Source: Prorocentrum cordatum (Eukaryota > Sar > Dinophyceae > Prorocentrales > Prorocentraceae). Taken from it: a stretch of 64,000 nucleotides of DNA. A program made the translations under genes and the position numbers. Positions 20,101 through 30,310 of this stretch are shown piece after piece (position 1 is the first letter of the stretch; each line of letters opens with the position of its first letter). The stretch is taken from the NCBI GenBank assembly GCA_963575745.1, contig CAUYUJ010007446.1, positions 353,501-417,500 of the forward strand. Direction: 5' to 3'. The notes below the pieces were generated by a model. That model saw nothing but the letters and a program-made list of their open reading frames with translations. It did not search any database and was not told where the DNA came from.

Positions 20101-21466
20101 TGGTCGTCTACCATATTCGTTCGCACGTGTTCGAGCACCGCTTCTTAGCAAACTGGCTTCCGCTCGGTCGGCAGGCGTGTCTCGGGCTCTCATGTCTATC
20201 ATCATCCTCGAGTATGCCCTGGAAATGTTGAAGCTTGGGTACCCCATGCCGTTCATTGCCAAGCTCGTGCCATCCCTGCCTCCGTCGCCATCTGTGCTCA
20301 GTGCTCGGCGGTTGCGGTTATCCCAAGTTCGGTTCACCCATCGCGCACACAGTGGGCGCCGAGCGATGGGCAACGGCAGCAAAGGCAACGGCGGCAAGGG
20401 CAAAGGATCTAGCCATGGCAAGGGCTACGGTGGTCGCCCCTACGAGCAGACTCAAGGTTGGGGTGACCGCGACGGTGACCCTCGTGGACGCCGCGTCGAT
20501 CGTGGCCGTGACGATCGCGATCGTGACAGGGACCGCCGCCGCCGTGACGATTCGCCCGACTCCGAGGAGAAGGTTCGCCGTGCTGAGCGTATCCTCGCCA
20601 AGCGGAGCCCGCAGATTGCTCGCTTCCAGCAGTGGGAGGAGCAGGAGTCCCGCGACGCCGAGTTCAAGCGCCAGGGCGAGATCTCGGCGGGTTTTGTGGG
20701 CTCGCAGTTGAACCAAGCATTGGCGGCGATTGCGGTACCAGCGGCACCAGCAGATTCATGTGCATCAGGCTCGGGAGGCCCATCGTTTCCGCCAAGCCCG
20801 CCCCCGGCTAAGGTCACCCCCACCAAGCACAGCCAGAACGTCGACGGCGTGCTCTCGAAATCTCAGAAGTGCATCATCACAGCTTTGTTTGGTGGGAAGT
20901 GTAAGATCTCCGAGGGCAGCTTCAAGGAGGTAAGTGACTTCATCACCCAGTCGTGGTCGTCGAACCCCACGGTCGTCAAGACCCTCAACAGCTTTCTCAA
21001 GGACAACTTCGACGGCGACCCGCCCCGTGCCAAGAAAGAGCGCATTCAGTGTTTCTGGGATGTACTCCAGCAGTTGGACTGATTCGACGACGCGATCTTT
21101 CCAGAGGATTCGGATTCTGAGGATTACTTTGCCCAGCTAGACGCTGGGGCCAAACGTCGTCGGAAGTCAGGTGTTTTCCAGATATCTCCACAGTTCGCGT
21201 TTACAGTTGTGTGCGTCAGGTTCGTGCTGGGCATTACGTATGGCTATATCCTCAAGTCATTCGCTCCCGGTGCTGAGTGGTATTGGTGGCAGCAATGTCG
21301 TCAGGAATGCGTTTTTGGCTTGGGATATTTGTCAGGTGACCCTGAGCACGTAGCGCAGCACGCTGAGATGATGCCGCAGCCGATGCCGAGTGGATTCCAG
21401 TGGCTAACTCAACTTCCTCTCGTGCTGCCAGCAGCCCGTGGGGGTCTCCGTGCGATTCGCGGGTGA
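17184..21466 (+). pseudogene. Penelope-like retroelement with N-terminal GIY-YIG, decayed
   Basis: The domain order is GIY-YIG nuclease, then reverse transcriptase. In the first frame AVYLLFGHSGLYIGKA (17625-17672) fits the GIY-YIG core. REhx-like RCAEHYKALL and a distal ERAPIQMLRPN block fit its later motifs. The frame changes near 18200 into a linker (…FPFVKSKCF, to 19171). RT motif A is FDVDQAFESC (19426 on), in a third frame. Motif C is YVDD (19839-19850), in a fourth segment. FEWVNLEFHLYAKSLSWTLK and GRLPYSFARVRAPLLSKL (19970-20160) fit the RT thumb region. At least three frameshifts and an in-frame TGA (21080) make it inactive. Canonical Penelope elements carry GIY-YIG after the RT; the order here matches the permuted Chlamys/Naiad type. 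Confidence 0.7.
20365..21466 (+). other. Gly/Lys- and Arg/Asp-rich segment fused behind the RT frame
   Basis: In the same frame as the RT thumb a new Met starts MGNGSKGNGGKGKG, followed by a DRDRDRDRRRR run. A helical part (RILAKRSPQIARFQQW) and KCIITALFGGKCKISEGSFK come next. One TGA at 21080 interrupts, after which the frame continues to 21466. It could be an RNA-binding ORF of the next tandem copy or a C-terminal domain of this element. Confidence 0.45.
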
Positions 21467-21566
21467 GTTCATCCGCGGAGAGAGGGCCAGAGGTCGTGAC
21501 GGCAGGCGTGCGTGCTGTTCCTGTCTGACCCCTCTGAAGGCAGCTCCCGTTCATCGATTGGTGGGT

Positions 21567-21735
21567 CATCATTTTTGGTCTGTTCCGCAGGCGATTGGGC
21601 TCTGGACTTCTAGCTGGGCGCGGGCGCTCAACCATCTGAGAAGTGGCCCCGCAGCAGAGCCGCCTGGGTGCAGGCAGAAAGATCGAGGTGGTCGAGTTCG
21701 GCCACAGATTGGTTTTGTCGCAGAAAGATAAGCAC
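21567..21735. repeat. 165-bp dispersed repeat, copy 2
   Basis: See 16690-16855. This copy lies about 100 bp after the end of the Penelope-like frames and is followed by the ATC microsatellite. Confidence 0.9.
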
Positions 21736-21905
21736 ATCATCACCATAATCAGATTCATAATCGTCATCAGCAGCATCATCATCATCAAAATCAGCATCGA
21801 CACCATCTTCATGCTCATGATGACGATGATGATGTTGATGGTCATCATCATCATCAGCAGCAGCATCATCATCAGGCAACATCATCACCATCACCATCAC
21901 TATCT
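21736..21905. repeat. ATC/CAT-rich microsatellite
   Basis: Imperfect ATC, CAT and GAT triplets over about 170 bp. Open frames over it are artefacts. Confidence 0.9.
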
Positions 21906-23029
21906 CCATCAAGACCATTGCCATCCTTCACAGACTGGGGGCGTGGCCCCGCACAAGATTTGAGAATGCGAGTTGATTTGGACTATGATCTGCGGGGAGG
22001 TCGTTCTCTTCATCTTCTCCCCCCTCCCCGCATTCCAGCGCGAAGAATTGCCCAGGGGGGCGCCCATTGTTTACAGAGGTCGATGATCACTCGCCACGTT
22101 GGTCCTCCAAGCCCCCTGTTCTCGCATGTTTCGAACCTCGCCCACCGTGGTCTCTGAATCCGGCCCTCGTCCTCGCGTCGCCGTCGCCGATCCTCGTCTG
22201 GGCCTGGCGGCTCTGTTCCCCGGGGTTCCTCCGACCAGGTCGTGGCCGGGTCGCCTCCCCGGCAGCCAGCACCAGAGCCACGATGTCGATTGATGCGCCA
22301 ATTGCCGCGAATCATATGTTCTAATTCTGACAGTTAATTCTAATAAAAGTAAGGGATTGCTAAGATGGCGATGGGCACGCGGCGGTGGACGCTGCGGATT
22401 TCGTCCGAAGCGTGGTCCAGTTCGGTCTTGGCAGTTGCCCCCTTATCCCCTCGGAAGAAGTCGTGAAAGTCGCAGATCGTGGGGTTTCTGGATATCCTTA
22501 GGTTCTTGACAATATGCCCCTTGCTTTCTTGCCTGAGGAGGATGCGGATGAGGAGGACGAGCAAAGTTGACACAAGGAGGCTGAGGAGACACCGCAAAAC
22601 AAGAGGAGGGTCATAAGAGGGGGGCGAGGAGGGAATGAGGAGGGAGGAGAAGGATGCGGAGTAGGAGAGGTGAGGAAAGGAGGCAAAGTAGTTCACAAGG
22701 CAGCCCACCGCTTCGGCCCCTCCACAAACCCCAACAGCGAGCATGTCTCTGGCGAAGCACCTTACGTAGTAGCTGTAAAAAAAAACATTTATTTGTGTCC
22801 TGTCTGCCTGCTCCTCGGCTTCGGCCTCGTCGGCGTCGTCCGCATCCTTATCTTTATCCCCCTCCGCTTATCTCTTCTTCCTTCTTCCTTCGCCCTCCTT
22901 CTGTTCCAGGCCTCCTCCCCCGACCCGTCCTCGTCCAAACTTGCGCTTCTCTCTTTCTCCCCGTTTCCGTGTCCTGTCCACCGCACAAAGGGCATGGAGC
23001 GGAGACTTGCAGTCCGAACGCAGGGCTCT
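21906..23029. other. unassigned; pyrimidine-rich tract
   Basis: No gene is recognised. 22780-22990 holds an A9 run and a long CT-rich tract. Confidence 0.4.
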
Positions 23030-23300
23030 ACACATGGTACCCCATGGGTTGCGTTCCGGTTGTGCCACAGATAGCGCCATGGGGATCCCGCATGGTTTCC
23101 AGTAATTGCGCCATAATGTGCGCCATTCACTGCGCCATAGGCCGCTCCACATGTTGCGCCATAGGTTGCGCCGTGGGAGGCTTGCTTTGGGCGCCACCAG
23201 AGGTTGCGCAGTAGGCTGCCATTGATACACCAGTGGGTTTCGCCGTGGAATGCGCCACGGATTATGCCATCATCAGTCTGCGACGTGAATTGCGCCTCTC
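23030..23300. repeat. degenerate TTGCGCCAT short repeat
   Basis: TTGCGCCAT/TGCGCCATAGG-type words recur about every 15-25 bp. Similar words appear at 9240-9480, 23640-23720 and 50320-50420. Confidence 0.55.
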
Positions 23301-24002
23301 TTTACGTCGCATCGCGCCAGAGGCAATCCGTACGCGCGTCCGAGTGACGCCGGGGCACGAGGTCACGAATTAGCCCGCATTCAATGGAGAGGGGGAGGAA
23401 GGTGGGCGATTGCCGGGGAGGGAGGAGGGGGGGGCGCGAGGCCAGCTCACGCGGCGGATCATCGCTGGAGGGCGGGGTGCGGCCTGCTTGGGTCCACACT
23501 GGCAGCGGCTGCGGGGCGGCGTCGCAGTGCACCCAGCGCGGGGGCCAGCAGCCACAGGGCGGGCGGAGCCTGGGCAGGTAGGAGAGGCCGACGGTAAGGG
23601 GAAGGGTGGCCGCGTGGGGCCAGCGACGCGGTCGGCCAGCGCTGTAGCGGTTGCACGGAGCCCAGTGAATGGCGCCACGTGCTGCGTTAGTTGTTGCGCC
23701 ACGGTTTGCGCAGTAGGCGCATGTGTTGCCATTCTCCGTTGTCATCTTTTCATTTTCCTTGTGTCACGCTCTCTTCGCTTGCTGGCTGCCCCTCCTCTCT
23801 GTTCCTCGTCGTGTTACTTCCGCTGCTGGTCCATATTTTCCAACTCGTTTGCAAGCTGCCACCTCCTCATCGGCTGCCCCCCGTTGCAGATTTCCCCCTC
23901 CTCGTCCTCCTCGTGACTTGTGATGCGGGTTGCCTCCGAGCAGCGAGGCCTTCGACCCCCCCCCACACCTAGCCAACCCCAGGGGGGGGGGCAAACCAAA
24001 AC
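23301..24002. other. unassigned
   Basis: G-rich then CT-rich. It may be intron or upstream sequence of the gene whose exons begin near 24003. Confidence 0.4.
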
Positions 24003-24086
24003 AATGATGCACTGGGCGGGAAGAGTGAGACGGGCGCGAACTTCTACATCACCAACATCTCGGCACTTGGGGAACAGGGCAGCAAA
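24003..24086 (+). CDS. unrecognised gene, exon
   Basis: It reads NDALGGKSETGANFYITNIS then ALGEQGSK, ending in phase 0 at a GTGAGG donor (24087). The exon start is uncertain because the upstream sequence is a G run. I do not recognise the family. Confidence 0.55.
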
Positions 24087-24147
24087 GTGAGGCTGAAGGC
24101 GCCTCCTCGTCCTTGTCCTCCTCCTCCTCCTCCTACTCCTCCTTTAG

Positions 24148-24259
24148 CACGCCCGCTCAGAAGAGCACTTCTGGGAGACCTTCGTGCGCGACTACCCCTC
24201 CATTCTGCAGCGGACGCAGGGCCGGTTCAACACCACGGACGCCCGAAGCTTAGCCAGGC
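24148..24259 (+). CDS. unrecognised gene, exon
   Basis: After a CCTTTAG acceptor (24147) it reads HARSEEHFWETFVRDYPSIL then QRTQGRFNTTDARSLA, in phase with the previous exon across a 61-bp GT-AG intron. The charged and aromatic composition is unlike the surrounding noise. The 3' end is uncertain; a GC donor (CCAG|GCGCGG) is possible. Confidence 0.6.
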
Positions 24260-25269
24260 GCGGTTCAAGTTCCCTCCTCTTCCTCACCCTTCCTCGCGTC
24301 TCCCTTCGGCGTCACCCCAACATATTCATACTACGTGTGCGTTGCCCGCTAATGGGCGACGCGCGCGTCGAGACATCTTATAGTATATGCTCCGTGGCGG
24401 GCGTTTTCTGGCCGTACCGTTGGGGGAACGATATACTACAAGAAGTTGTAAGATGTGTTCTTATCCATCTTTCCTCTGTCCTCCCGCCTCGTTCCCCTCT
24501 CCCCTCTTCATCTTCCGCCTCCTCCCCCATCCTCCGTCTGTCCGGCGTGCGCTTGCTCCCAAGGCACGAGCCGGTCTAGGGCTCCGCTGCAGGCGCCTCG
24601 CCTTTGCCACCCCGCCTGCGCCGGCGCTGCTGGTTCGTCATGCGCCCCCGCGCCGGCTGTGCCGCGATTGTCGCCGACTCTGGTGGCCTCAGCGTCGCGG
24701 TGTGCCAGGCGCCGAGGGGCGTATAGGCGGCTGGAAGGATGCAAGGACTCCTCGACGCCGTCTCCTCCCAACAGTCATGATTCCCTGGTTTCTGCAAGGT
24801 CAGAGTCTCCAAGCAGGTTGGCCCGGGCCACGGGATTCCTTCCGCGTGTCTGAGGGTTAAGCTTTGCGGCGGCACTGACTGCACATCTCTCCCACCCTCC
24901 CCTCTCCCCCCCCATCCCTCCTCAGCCGCGGGCGCCTGGTTCGCGGCAAAAGAAATCTCGCGGCACGGTTGTGATTTGGACCAGCTGCGAACACATTTGT
25001 TTTCTGCGAGTTCCTGGGGTTGTGGCAAGCAAGGTTGCAGCATGATTCCATTAGTCGTCGCATTACGGTCGGGGTCAGTCGGGAAGCCCGTCCTTTGCTC
25101 GCTCATAAGCTTCAGCGTTGCCCATTGAATGTGCCGAAGCAGGCTAAGGCTTGGAACATGGTTCGCAGACGTGTTAAAATTGGGGTGCTGCTGCGCCCTG
25201 GGGGATCAACATCCTCCGCCTCATCCTCGCCCCCTCCCCCCCCCCGACCTGGCACTGCCGTCTCGTCAG
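24260..25269. other. probable intron(s) of the 24.0-26.4 kb gene
   Basis: Mostly CT-rich. A possible short exon follows the CCTCAG at about 24924 (GAWFAAKEISRHGCDLDQLR) but its frame with neighbours is unchecked. Confidence 0.35.
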
Positions 25270-25395
25270 ACGACCGAGGTGGACTTCCCGGGATTCAAGT
25301 CGGTCGCGTCCCAGCTGGAAAGCAGCCGTGGCGAGTTCGCCTTCCTGACTGAGAAGCGCGTGTGCAAGATCGCCGGCCGCGGCCCCTGGAATCCA
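25270..25395 (+). CDS. unrecognised gene, exon
   Basis: After a CTCGTCAG acceptor it reads TTEVDFPGFKSVASQLESSR then GEFAFLTEKRVCKIAGRGPW. This is coding-like in composition and flanked by CT-rich sequence. The donor is not clear. Confidence 0.55.
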
Positions 25396-25472
25396 ACACG
25401 CTCCCCAGACTTCCGGTCGCCGCGGTCAGATCGCGACGGCCGTTTTACTACTAGGCTGCTGTGTCTCCCCAG

Positions 25473-25610
25473 GCATGCTCTGGGACCCTTGGGCCTTCGA
25501 AACAAGATCCGGGATGAACCAAGATTCAGAGGAGGAAAGACTACCGATACCGTTGCCCTTCCCTCGTGGCCACGGCTCGATCCTGGTCAGAACGCACGCT
25601 CGGAGAGGTC
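25473..25610 (+). CDS. unrecognised gene, exon
   Basis: After a CTCCCCAG acceptor (25472) one frame reads MLWDPWAFETRSGMNQDSEE then ERLPIPLPFPRGHGSILVRT, with a stop at 25619. A GAGAG|GTCTTG donor just before the stop is plausible. It is too short to stand as an ORF by itself but clearly protein-like. Confidence 0.5.
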
Positions 25611-26247
25611 TTGGGGGGTAGCGGTATCGAGGCCTCTTGGTTTCCGCAAAGGGCCAAGTCGTTACGTCGCAGGTCTGGGCCCCCTCCCTCCTCCAGCTCG
25701 TGCTGGAGCTGCTGCGTCACCGGGAGGTATCAGGACGTCGAGGAGCCTGGCCCAGACCCTTGAATCCATGAGTTGAAATAGCCACCTACGAATTCTTCAT
25801 ACTGTTTTTGTTTAGCGCTGTTCTTCGGGTGGGCTGCGCAACGCGTGGGCGCTGGCCGAAACGTCGGTCAATTTTCGCCAGATTGGATATGCTGTGGGTT
25901 GCGCTTGAGAGGGGCGCGCCGACTTTGGGCAGACTCGGAGCCTCGGAAGGGCCTTTGTGTTCCCCGCTTGGGTTTTCGGTCATGGGCCCCTTGCTGCACG
26001 CAGATGCTTAGCTTCCGCGCCGAAGACCGCTGCAGACCGTCAGAAGACCGACGAAGACCGCCGAAGACCGCAAGAAGCCCGCCCACGTCCACCTAGGGCC
26101 GGTGGGTACGTAGCCCTGCGTTCGTTTCTCCGACGGCCGCTGCTGTTCTCGTGCGTTTGCTCGCGCGCACGCAGTGTGCTTCATGCAGCTGCCAGCGCGC
26201 TGCTGCACCAGATCCAGGACGGGCCTTCCGATCCCTGAGCACGCGGA

Positions 26248-26406
26248 CTGAAAGAGCTGCCTGCCTCCCAAGACCTCCAACGCCTGGAGAAGTCATGGCG
26301 GAGCTTTGCTGCTCAAGAGGCTTACGACATCCCGCCAGCTCCCAGACGACGGGGGGGACCCATGGAAGTTTCTAGGGCGAGGTATGGGCTGCAATGTCGT
26401 ACATGA
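26248..26406 (+). CDS. unrecognised gene, possible last exon
   Basis: The frame reads LKELPASQDLQRLEKSWRSF then AAQEAYDIPPAPRRRGGPM and ends at TGA 26404-26406. A charged helix followed by a basic Pro-rich tail. Assignment to the same gene as 24003-25610 rests only on strand and proximity. Confidence 0.4.
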   Translation: MKELPASQDLQRLEKSWRSFAAQEAYDIPPAPRRRGGPMEVSRARYGLQCRT

Positions 26407-26979
26407 TGAGCTGGATTTCAGCCGCGTTAGGCTGACATATATGTTTATGACGGGGGCAACCAATCATCTCATATGCCTTTGTACTCCCTGCAAGCGGAAG
26501 TCGTCGAATTCAGGCAACGCCACATCCATAGCATCAAGGCAGACGCACGACAGCGTTTCTTCAGCGGCCTCTGTTACCATCACCAGTGTACCATGACGTG
26601 GACGTCTACTCCTCGGCCACAGTATTTCACGTGTGGCAACTGATCCAGGACTGTCTGCTGCCGTTGTGCGTCACCAGGTCGTACCAATCCTCGGCCAACA
26701 AAGGGAACACGTCGTCGTTGCAGCCATGCTGTGGCCGACACCAAGTGGTTGGAAGCGATCGATACTGAGGCTTCGCCCTTCCAGAAAGGGCCCTCTTCCC
26801 TACAGAGGCGGGTAGGAAAATGAGGAGGAGGAGGAGGAACAGGCGGAGGAAGGACATAACATAATTATGGCGCGTGAGGACGCGCAAATGTAGGGTTTCT
26901 GAGCAGGAGTAGGAGGAGCAGGGCAAGATGTGGAGGTAGACGACCAAACCGACGTGCAGTGGCAGAAGGTGGAGCGAAA
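26407..26979. other. no gene recognised
   Basis: Short open frames only. Confidence 0.4.
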
Positions 26980-27110
26980 CGTAGGAGGAGGAGGAGGAGG
27001 AGGAGGAGGAGGAGGAGGAGGAGGAGGAGGAGGAGGAGGAGGAGGAGGGGAAGGAGAAGGAGGAAGAGGAGGAGGCGGAGGACGAGGAGGAGAAGGAAGG
27101 AAATGCGGAG
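26980..27110. repeat. GGA microsatellite
   Basis: A long run of GGA triplets. The poly-Gly, poly-Arg and poly-Pro frames over it are artefacts. Confidence 0.95.
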
Positions 27111-27169
27111 TCTGATGAGGGAGTGCGACGGGGGTATCGGGAGTTCTCGTGGGGCGGATGGCTCGAAGT

Positions 27170-28030
27170 GTCGTTTCGCGTTCCCCTCCTGTGGCTCGTT
27201 TGGGGCCTCCTTGGGCTGCCTTGGGGACCTTTCGGGCCGTCATGGGCCCCTCTTGGGCTGTATGTGGGCTTTATTGAGGACCTCTTGGGGCTTCTGCGGG
27301 ACCTCTAGGGGGCCTGCTGGCAGTCTCCAGGGCCATTTGATGCGGATAACTCGGAATGGTTTTTTGTGAGCCCCTTCTCGGGGCTCTCTTGGGAAACTCT
27401 CGGAGCAGTTGTTGGCGGTATTGGGGGCATTTCGGGCCGTCTTGGGGACCTTTTGGGAAGCCTATGAGCTCTCTTGGGGGCCTCCTGGGCTGCGTAGAGT
27501 GATCAGAGGGCGCTCTTGAGCTGTATTGGAGCGTCGGAGTTCCGAGCAGGCCAGAAAGCCCAAACTCTTCAAACCTTTGCAACAATGAATGTGGTTGGCC
27601 TCTTGGGGGGCCTCTTGGGACGCTGATGGTCCGTCTTGGGTCCTCCTCCCCTCTCGTTTCTGTCCTCCCCTCGCCTCCGCCCATGGGCCAAAGCTGCGCG
27701 TACTGACGGCGGCGGGCCGAGCGGCCCCCGTCGTGACTTGCCTGTATTCGCTTGCCTCTCGAGGTCACCAGTCTGGGCGGCGGCCCCTTCGGCCGCCCCG
27801 TGTCTCGAACTGCAGGCGCCGCCGTAATCCTGGCGGCGCGCCTGGAGTTATGTTTCATTTCGGCAGCCAAGACTATGGCATCCTGCTGCTGTTCATCTTG
27901 TGTGGGTGTTTCTTGATCTGTTGGAGGCCATCTTGAACGCCTCGGAGCGCTTTTGCGCCGTCTCCGAGCCCTCTTGGTCCGTCCTCTGGGCTGCCCCTTG
28001 GGTTCTCGTGGCTCTTCTTGGGGCGCTACT
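27170..28030. repeat. degenerate CTCTTGGGGCC array 1
   Basis: Short words such as GGGGCCTCTTGG and GCCGTCTTGGG recur with irregular 10-20 bp spacing. The same type of array follows purine microsatellites at 37200 and 43960. Confidence 0.6.
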
Positions 28031-29353
28031 GCTTCTCATGGCGGAGTTTCGTTATACTTTCCAGTGGCCGGGGTCGCTTTCAGGTTCCAAGGCCGCAAGC
28101 AAACGTCCAGGACGAACAATTGGTCAAGGAATGGGGGGGGTGGAGATGTGAGGGTCACGTGTCGAAAGAAACCGGCGTCGGATGTCATAGGTCCTGTCCT
28201 CTCCCACTTTCCCCCACCTCCTCTTCCCAATTCATCATCCATCCTCATCCCTCATCCCCCTGCCTTTTTTCCACGCGACCAGCGGCTCCTCTGCCCTCTC
28301 CTTCCCACCCTCCTCCTCTTTCCTCGGTCAATCTATTTTTCCTTCGCATCCCGCTTCCTCACCTTTCTCCCCCTTCTTATTCTCCCCGACTCCGCGTCCT
28401 TTCGCTCGTGAAGCCCAGATCTTCGGGTCATCGCATCGTCCGGACATCTCCGGAGGTCCCCGGGCGCATCCGAAGGCTCGAAAATGAGGAAACACACGCT
28501 GAAAGCTTGACCCTGGAAATTTGAGCCCTGGCTCAAAAACCTAGACCTACGCCCCCATCTTGGGTTATAGTTCTAGGAAGGTTGACTTTATAATCGGCGC
28601 TGGTACATCCGCTGTCGAAAGGCAGCGTAGCCCGGCCCAGCCCGCCTCACTCCAGTGCAGTCGGGCCCATGTACTGCTTAGTTGATTTTGGTGCCATGGC
28701 CTCTGAATCGGGACCCGTTGTTCTCAACCGTTCCCGCGGAGACCTCCCAGGAGTTGCCACCTGACCCTGCTATCGTTTGTATTTTCTTAGTATATTTCAG
28801 TAAGTTTACAAGATTGAAACCGGAACCCCGACCCCCTGGAGGTTCATGGAAGAAGGGAAGTTCTTCAATTCCATAGCCGTCACGTTGCATTGCAGGCAAT
28901 TCAACGAGACTTCTGACATGTCCAATACGACATAGCACTACGGTGCACCAGTCTCCGAGCGTGCCGAGACCAAATCAACCACGCGGCAATCAACGCATTG
29001 CAAAAACATTTGCAACGACACAGACGGGGATCGTGGCCCTGGGAGCGCGGACGTTGTGCAATTTGTATGGGGTCCTGGTTCGGGGGGCGCGGACGCAGCG
29101 TAACGCATGAAGGATCCAGAGGTGGCGCTGCGGCGCGCAAGTTCACCGAAGTAATATCCAATGCGACGGGGGATACGGGGTTCCAACTTGAATCCTCTGA
29201 TGCTCTGAATGTGACCCTTCGCGTGTCGCAGTTCCCTTCCCTATCTTGCATCACCTGTCTTTTTTCCATTCCTTTTTGCCCATCACCTTATCCCCTCTCG
29301 CCTCTCGGAACCTCTGCCCTCTCTCGTCATCCCCGTCCCTGTTCCACTCCTCC
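28031..29353. other. unassigned; CT-rich tracts
   Basis: 28190-28400 and 29215-29350 are CT-rich and look like intronic pyrimidine tracts. The second ends in a CTCCTCCGCAG acceptor next to the Pro-rich exon. A coding-like stretch cannot be defended in between. Confidence 0.4.
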
Positions 29354-29356
29354 GCA

Positions 29357-29764
29357 GCCGTTTTGGCACCCAGGCTCGCCTGGTCGAGCTCGAGGGTATG
29401 TTCGATGCCGTTTTTGAAAACGAAGGCGCCCCGCCACCGCCAGCGCCAGACGGGGGCGGCCCGCCGCCGCCACCGCCGGCACTGGCGCCAGGCGACGGCG
29501 CGCCACCACCACCACCAGCTCCAGCGCCAGCTGATGGCGTGCCCCTGCCACCGCCAACACGAGCACGGGCGGGGCGCCGCGCTGGCCCTTCAGTTATCCG
29601 ACGCCCAGCTCCAGAAGTTCAGGACGGCCATGGGGCGTCGAGGTGCTAGGGCTGCAAAGCTCAAGCTGGAGGCAGTGGCGTCGGCGCTCAAACAGACTAG
29701 GGCTGCGCGGGTATCGCAGATTTTCGCCAGGGCTCTGTGGCGCCTGGGGCCTCCCAAGGCCTAG
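29357..29764 (+). CDS. proline-rich protein fragment (frameshifted)
   Basis: After a CCTCCGCAG acceptor (29356) the frame reads RFGTQARLVELEGMFDAVFE, then a formin FH1-like stretch of PPPP blocks with Ala/Gly/Asp spacers (about 29428-29560). The coding sense then moves by one base near 29575 to LQLSDAQLQKFRTAMGRRG and a basic helical tail ending RLGPPKA with a stop at 29764. Poly-proline of this kind often binds profilin or SH3/WW domains. No FH2 domain is visible, so it should not be called a formin. The frame change may be an unseen intron, a sequencing error or a real break. Confidence 0.45.
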   Translation, partial: AVLAPRLAWSSSRVCSMPFLKTKAPRHRQRQTGAARRRHRRHWRQATARHHHHQLQRQLMACPCHRQHEHGRGAALALQLSDAQLQKFRTAMGRRGARAAKLKLEAVASALKQTRAARVSQIFARALWRLGPPKA

Positions 29765-29779
29765 GGGTGCAGTCTAGGA

Positions 29780-30310
29780 GTCAGGGCCCCAGGGGTCCCA
29801 AGGGTTCCAGAGGCTCCGAGTGTTCCAGGTGCTCCAGGTGCTCGAAGGTTTCGGGGCGCGCAGGGCCTCCGAGGGCCTAGGGGTTCAGTTTGGGGGTCTG
29901 GTGCTCCAAGGGTTCCATGGGCTCCCATTGCCCTAACACGTGTTCCAGGGGGCTCCAGGGGTTTTGGGGCGCTCAGGGCCGCCCAGGGCAGAGGGATTGA
30001 GTCGGGGGTCGGGCGCCGCCCTGCATCGTCCTGCGGAGCCGCTGCGCAGCCCTGCTACGTCTTACTAGCCCATGCGAAGCGCTGCTAGCCACCGGTAAGC
30101 CATGCAAGGTCCTGCTAAGCCCTGCTCGCGCTTGCTGAACCAGATAAGCGTCACAAGGCCTCACGAAGTTTTTTGTTGAATCCTGCGAATCCTGTTAATA
30201 TGCATTCGTTAGCCACTGCTAAGCCCAGTGGTCGACCCTGCTGAGCCTTGCGAAGCCCCTGCTGAGCTCTGCCAGCCCCTGCGAAGCCCCTGCATGCGCC
30301 CCCCCGACCC
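29780..30310. repeat. degenerate short repeats (GGTTCCAGGGGCTCC, then CCTGCTAAGCC)
   Basis: The first half recurs around GTTCCAGG-GCTCCAGG and the second half around CCCTGCTAAGCC/CCTGCGAAGCC. No regular period. Confidence 0.5.

Noticed and set aside
29357-29764. Calling the Pro-rich fragment a formin
   Set aside because: No FH2 domain is visible and the frame shifts right after the proline blocks.
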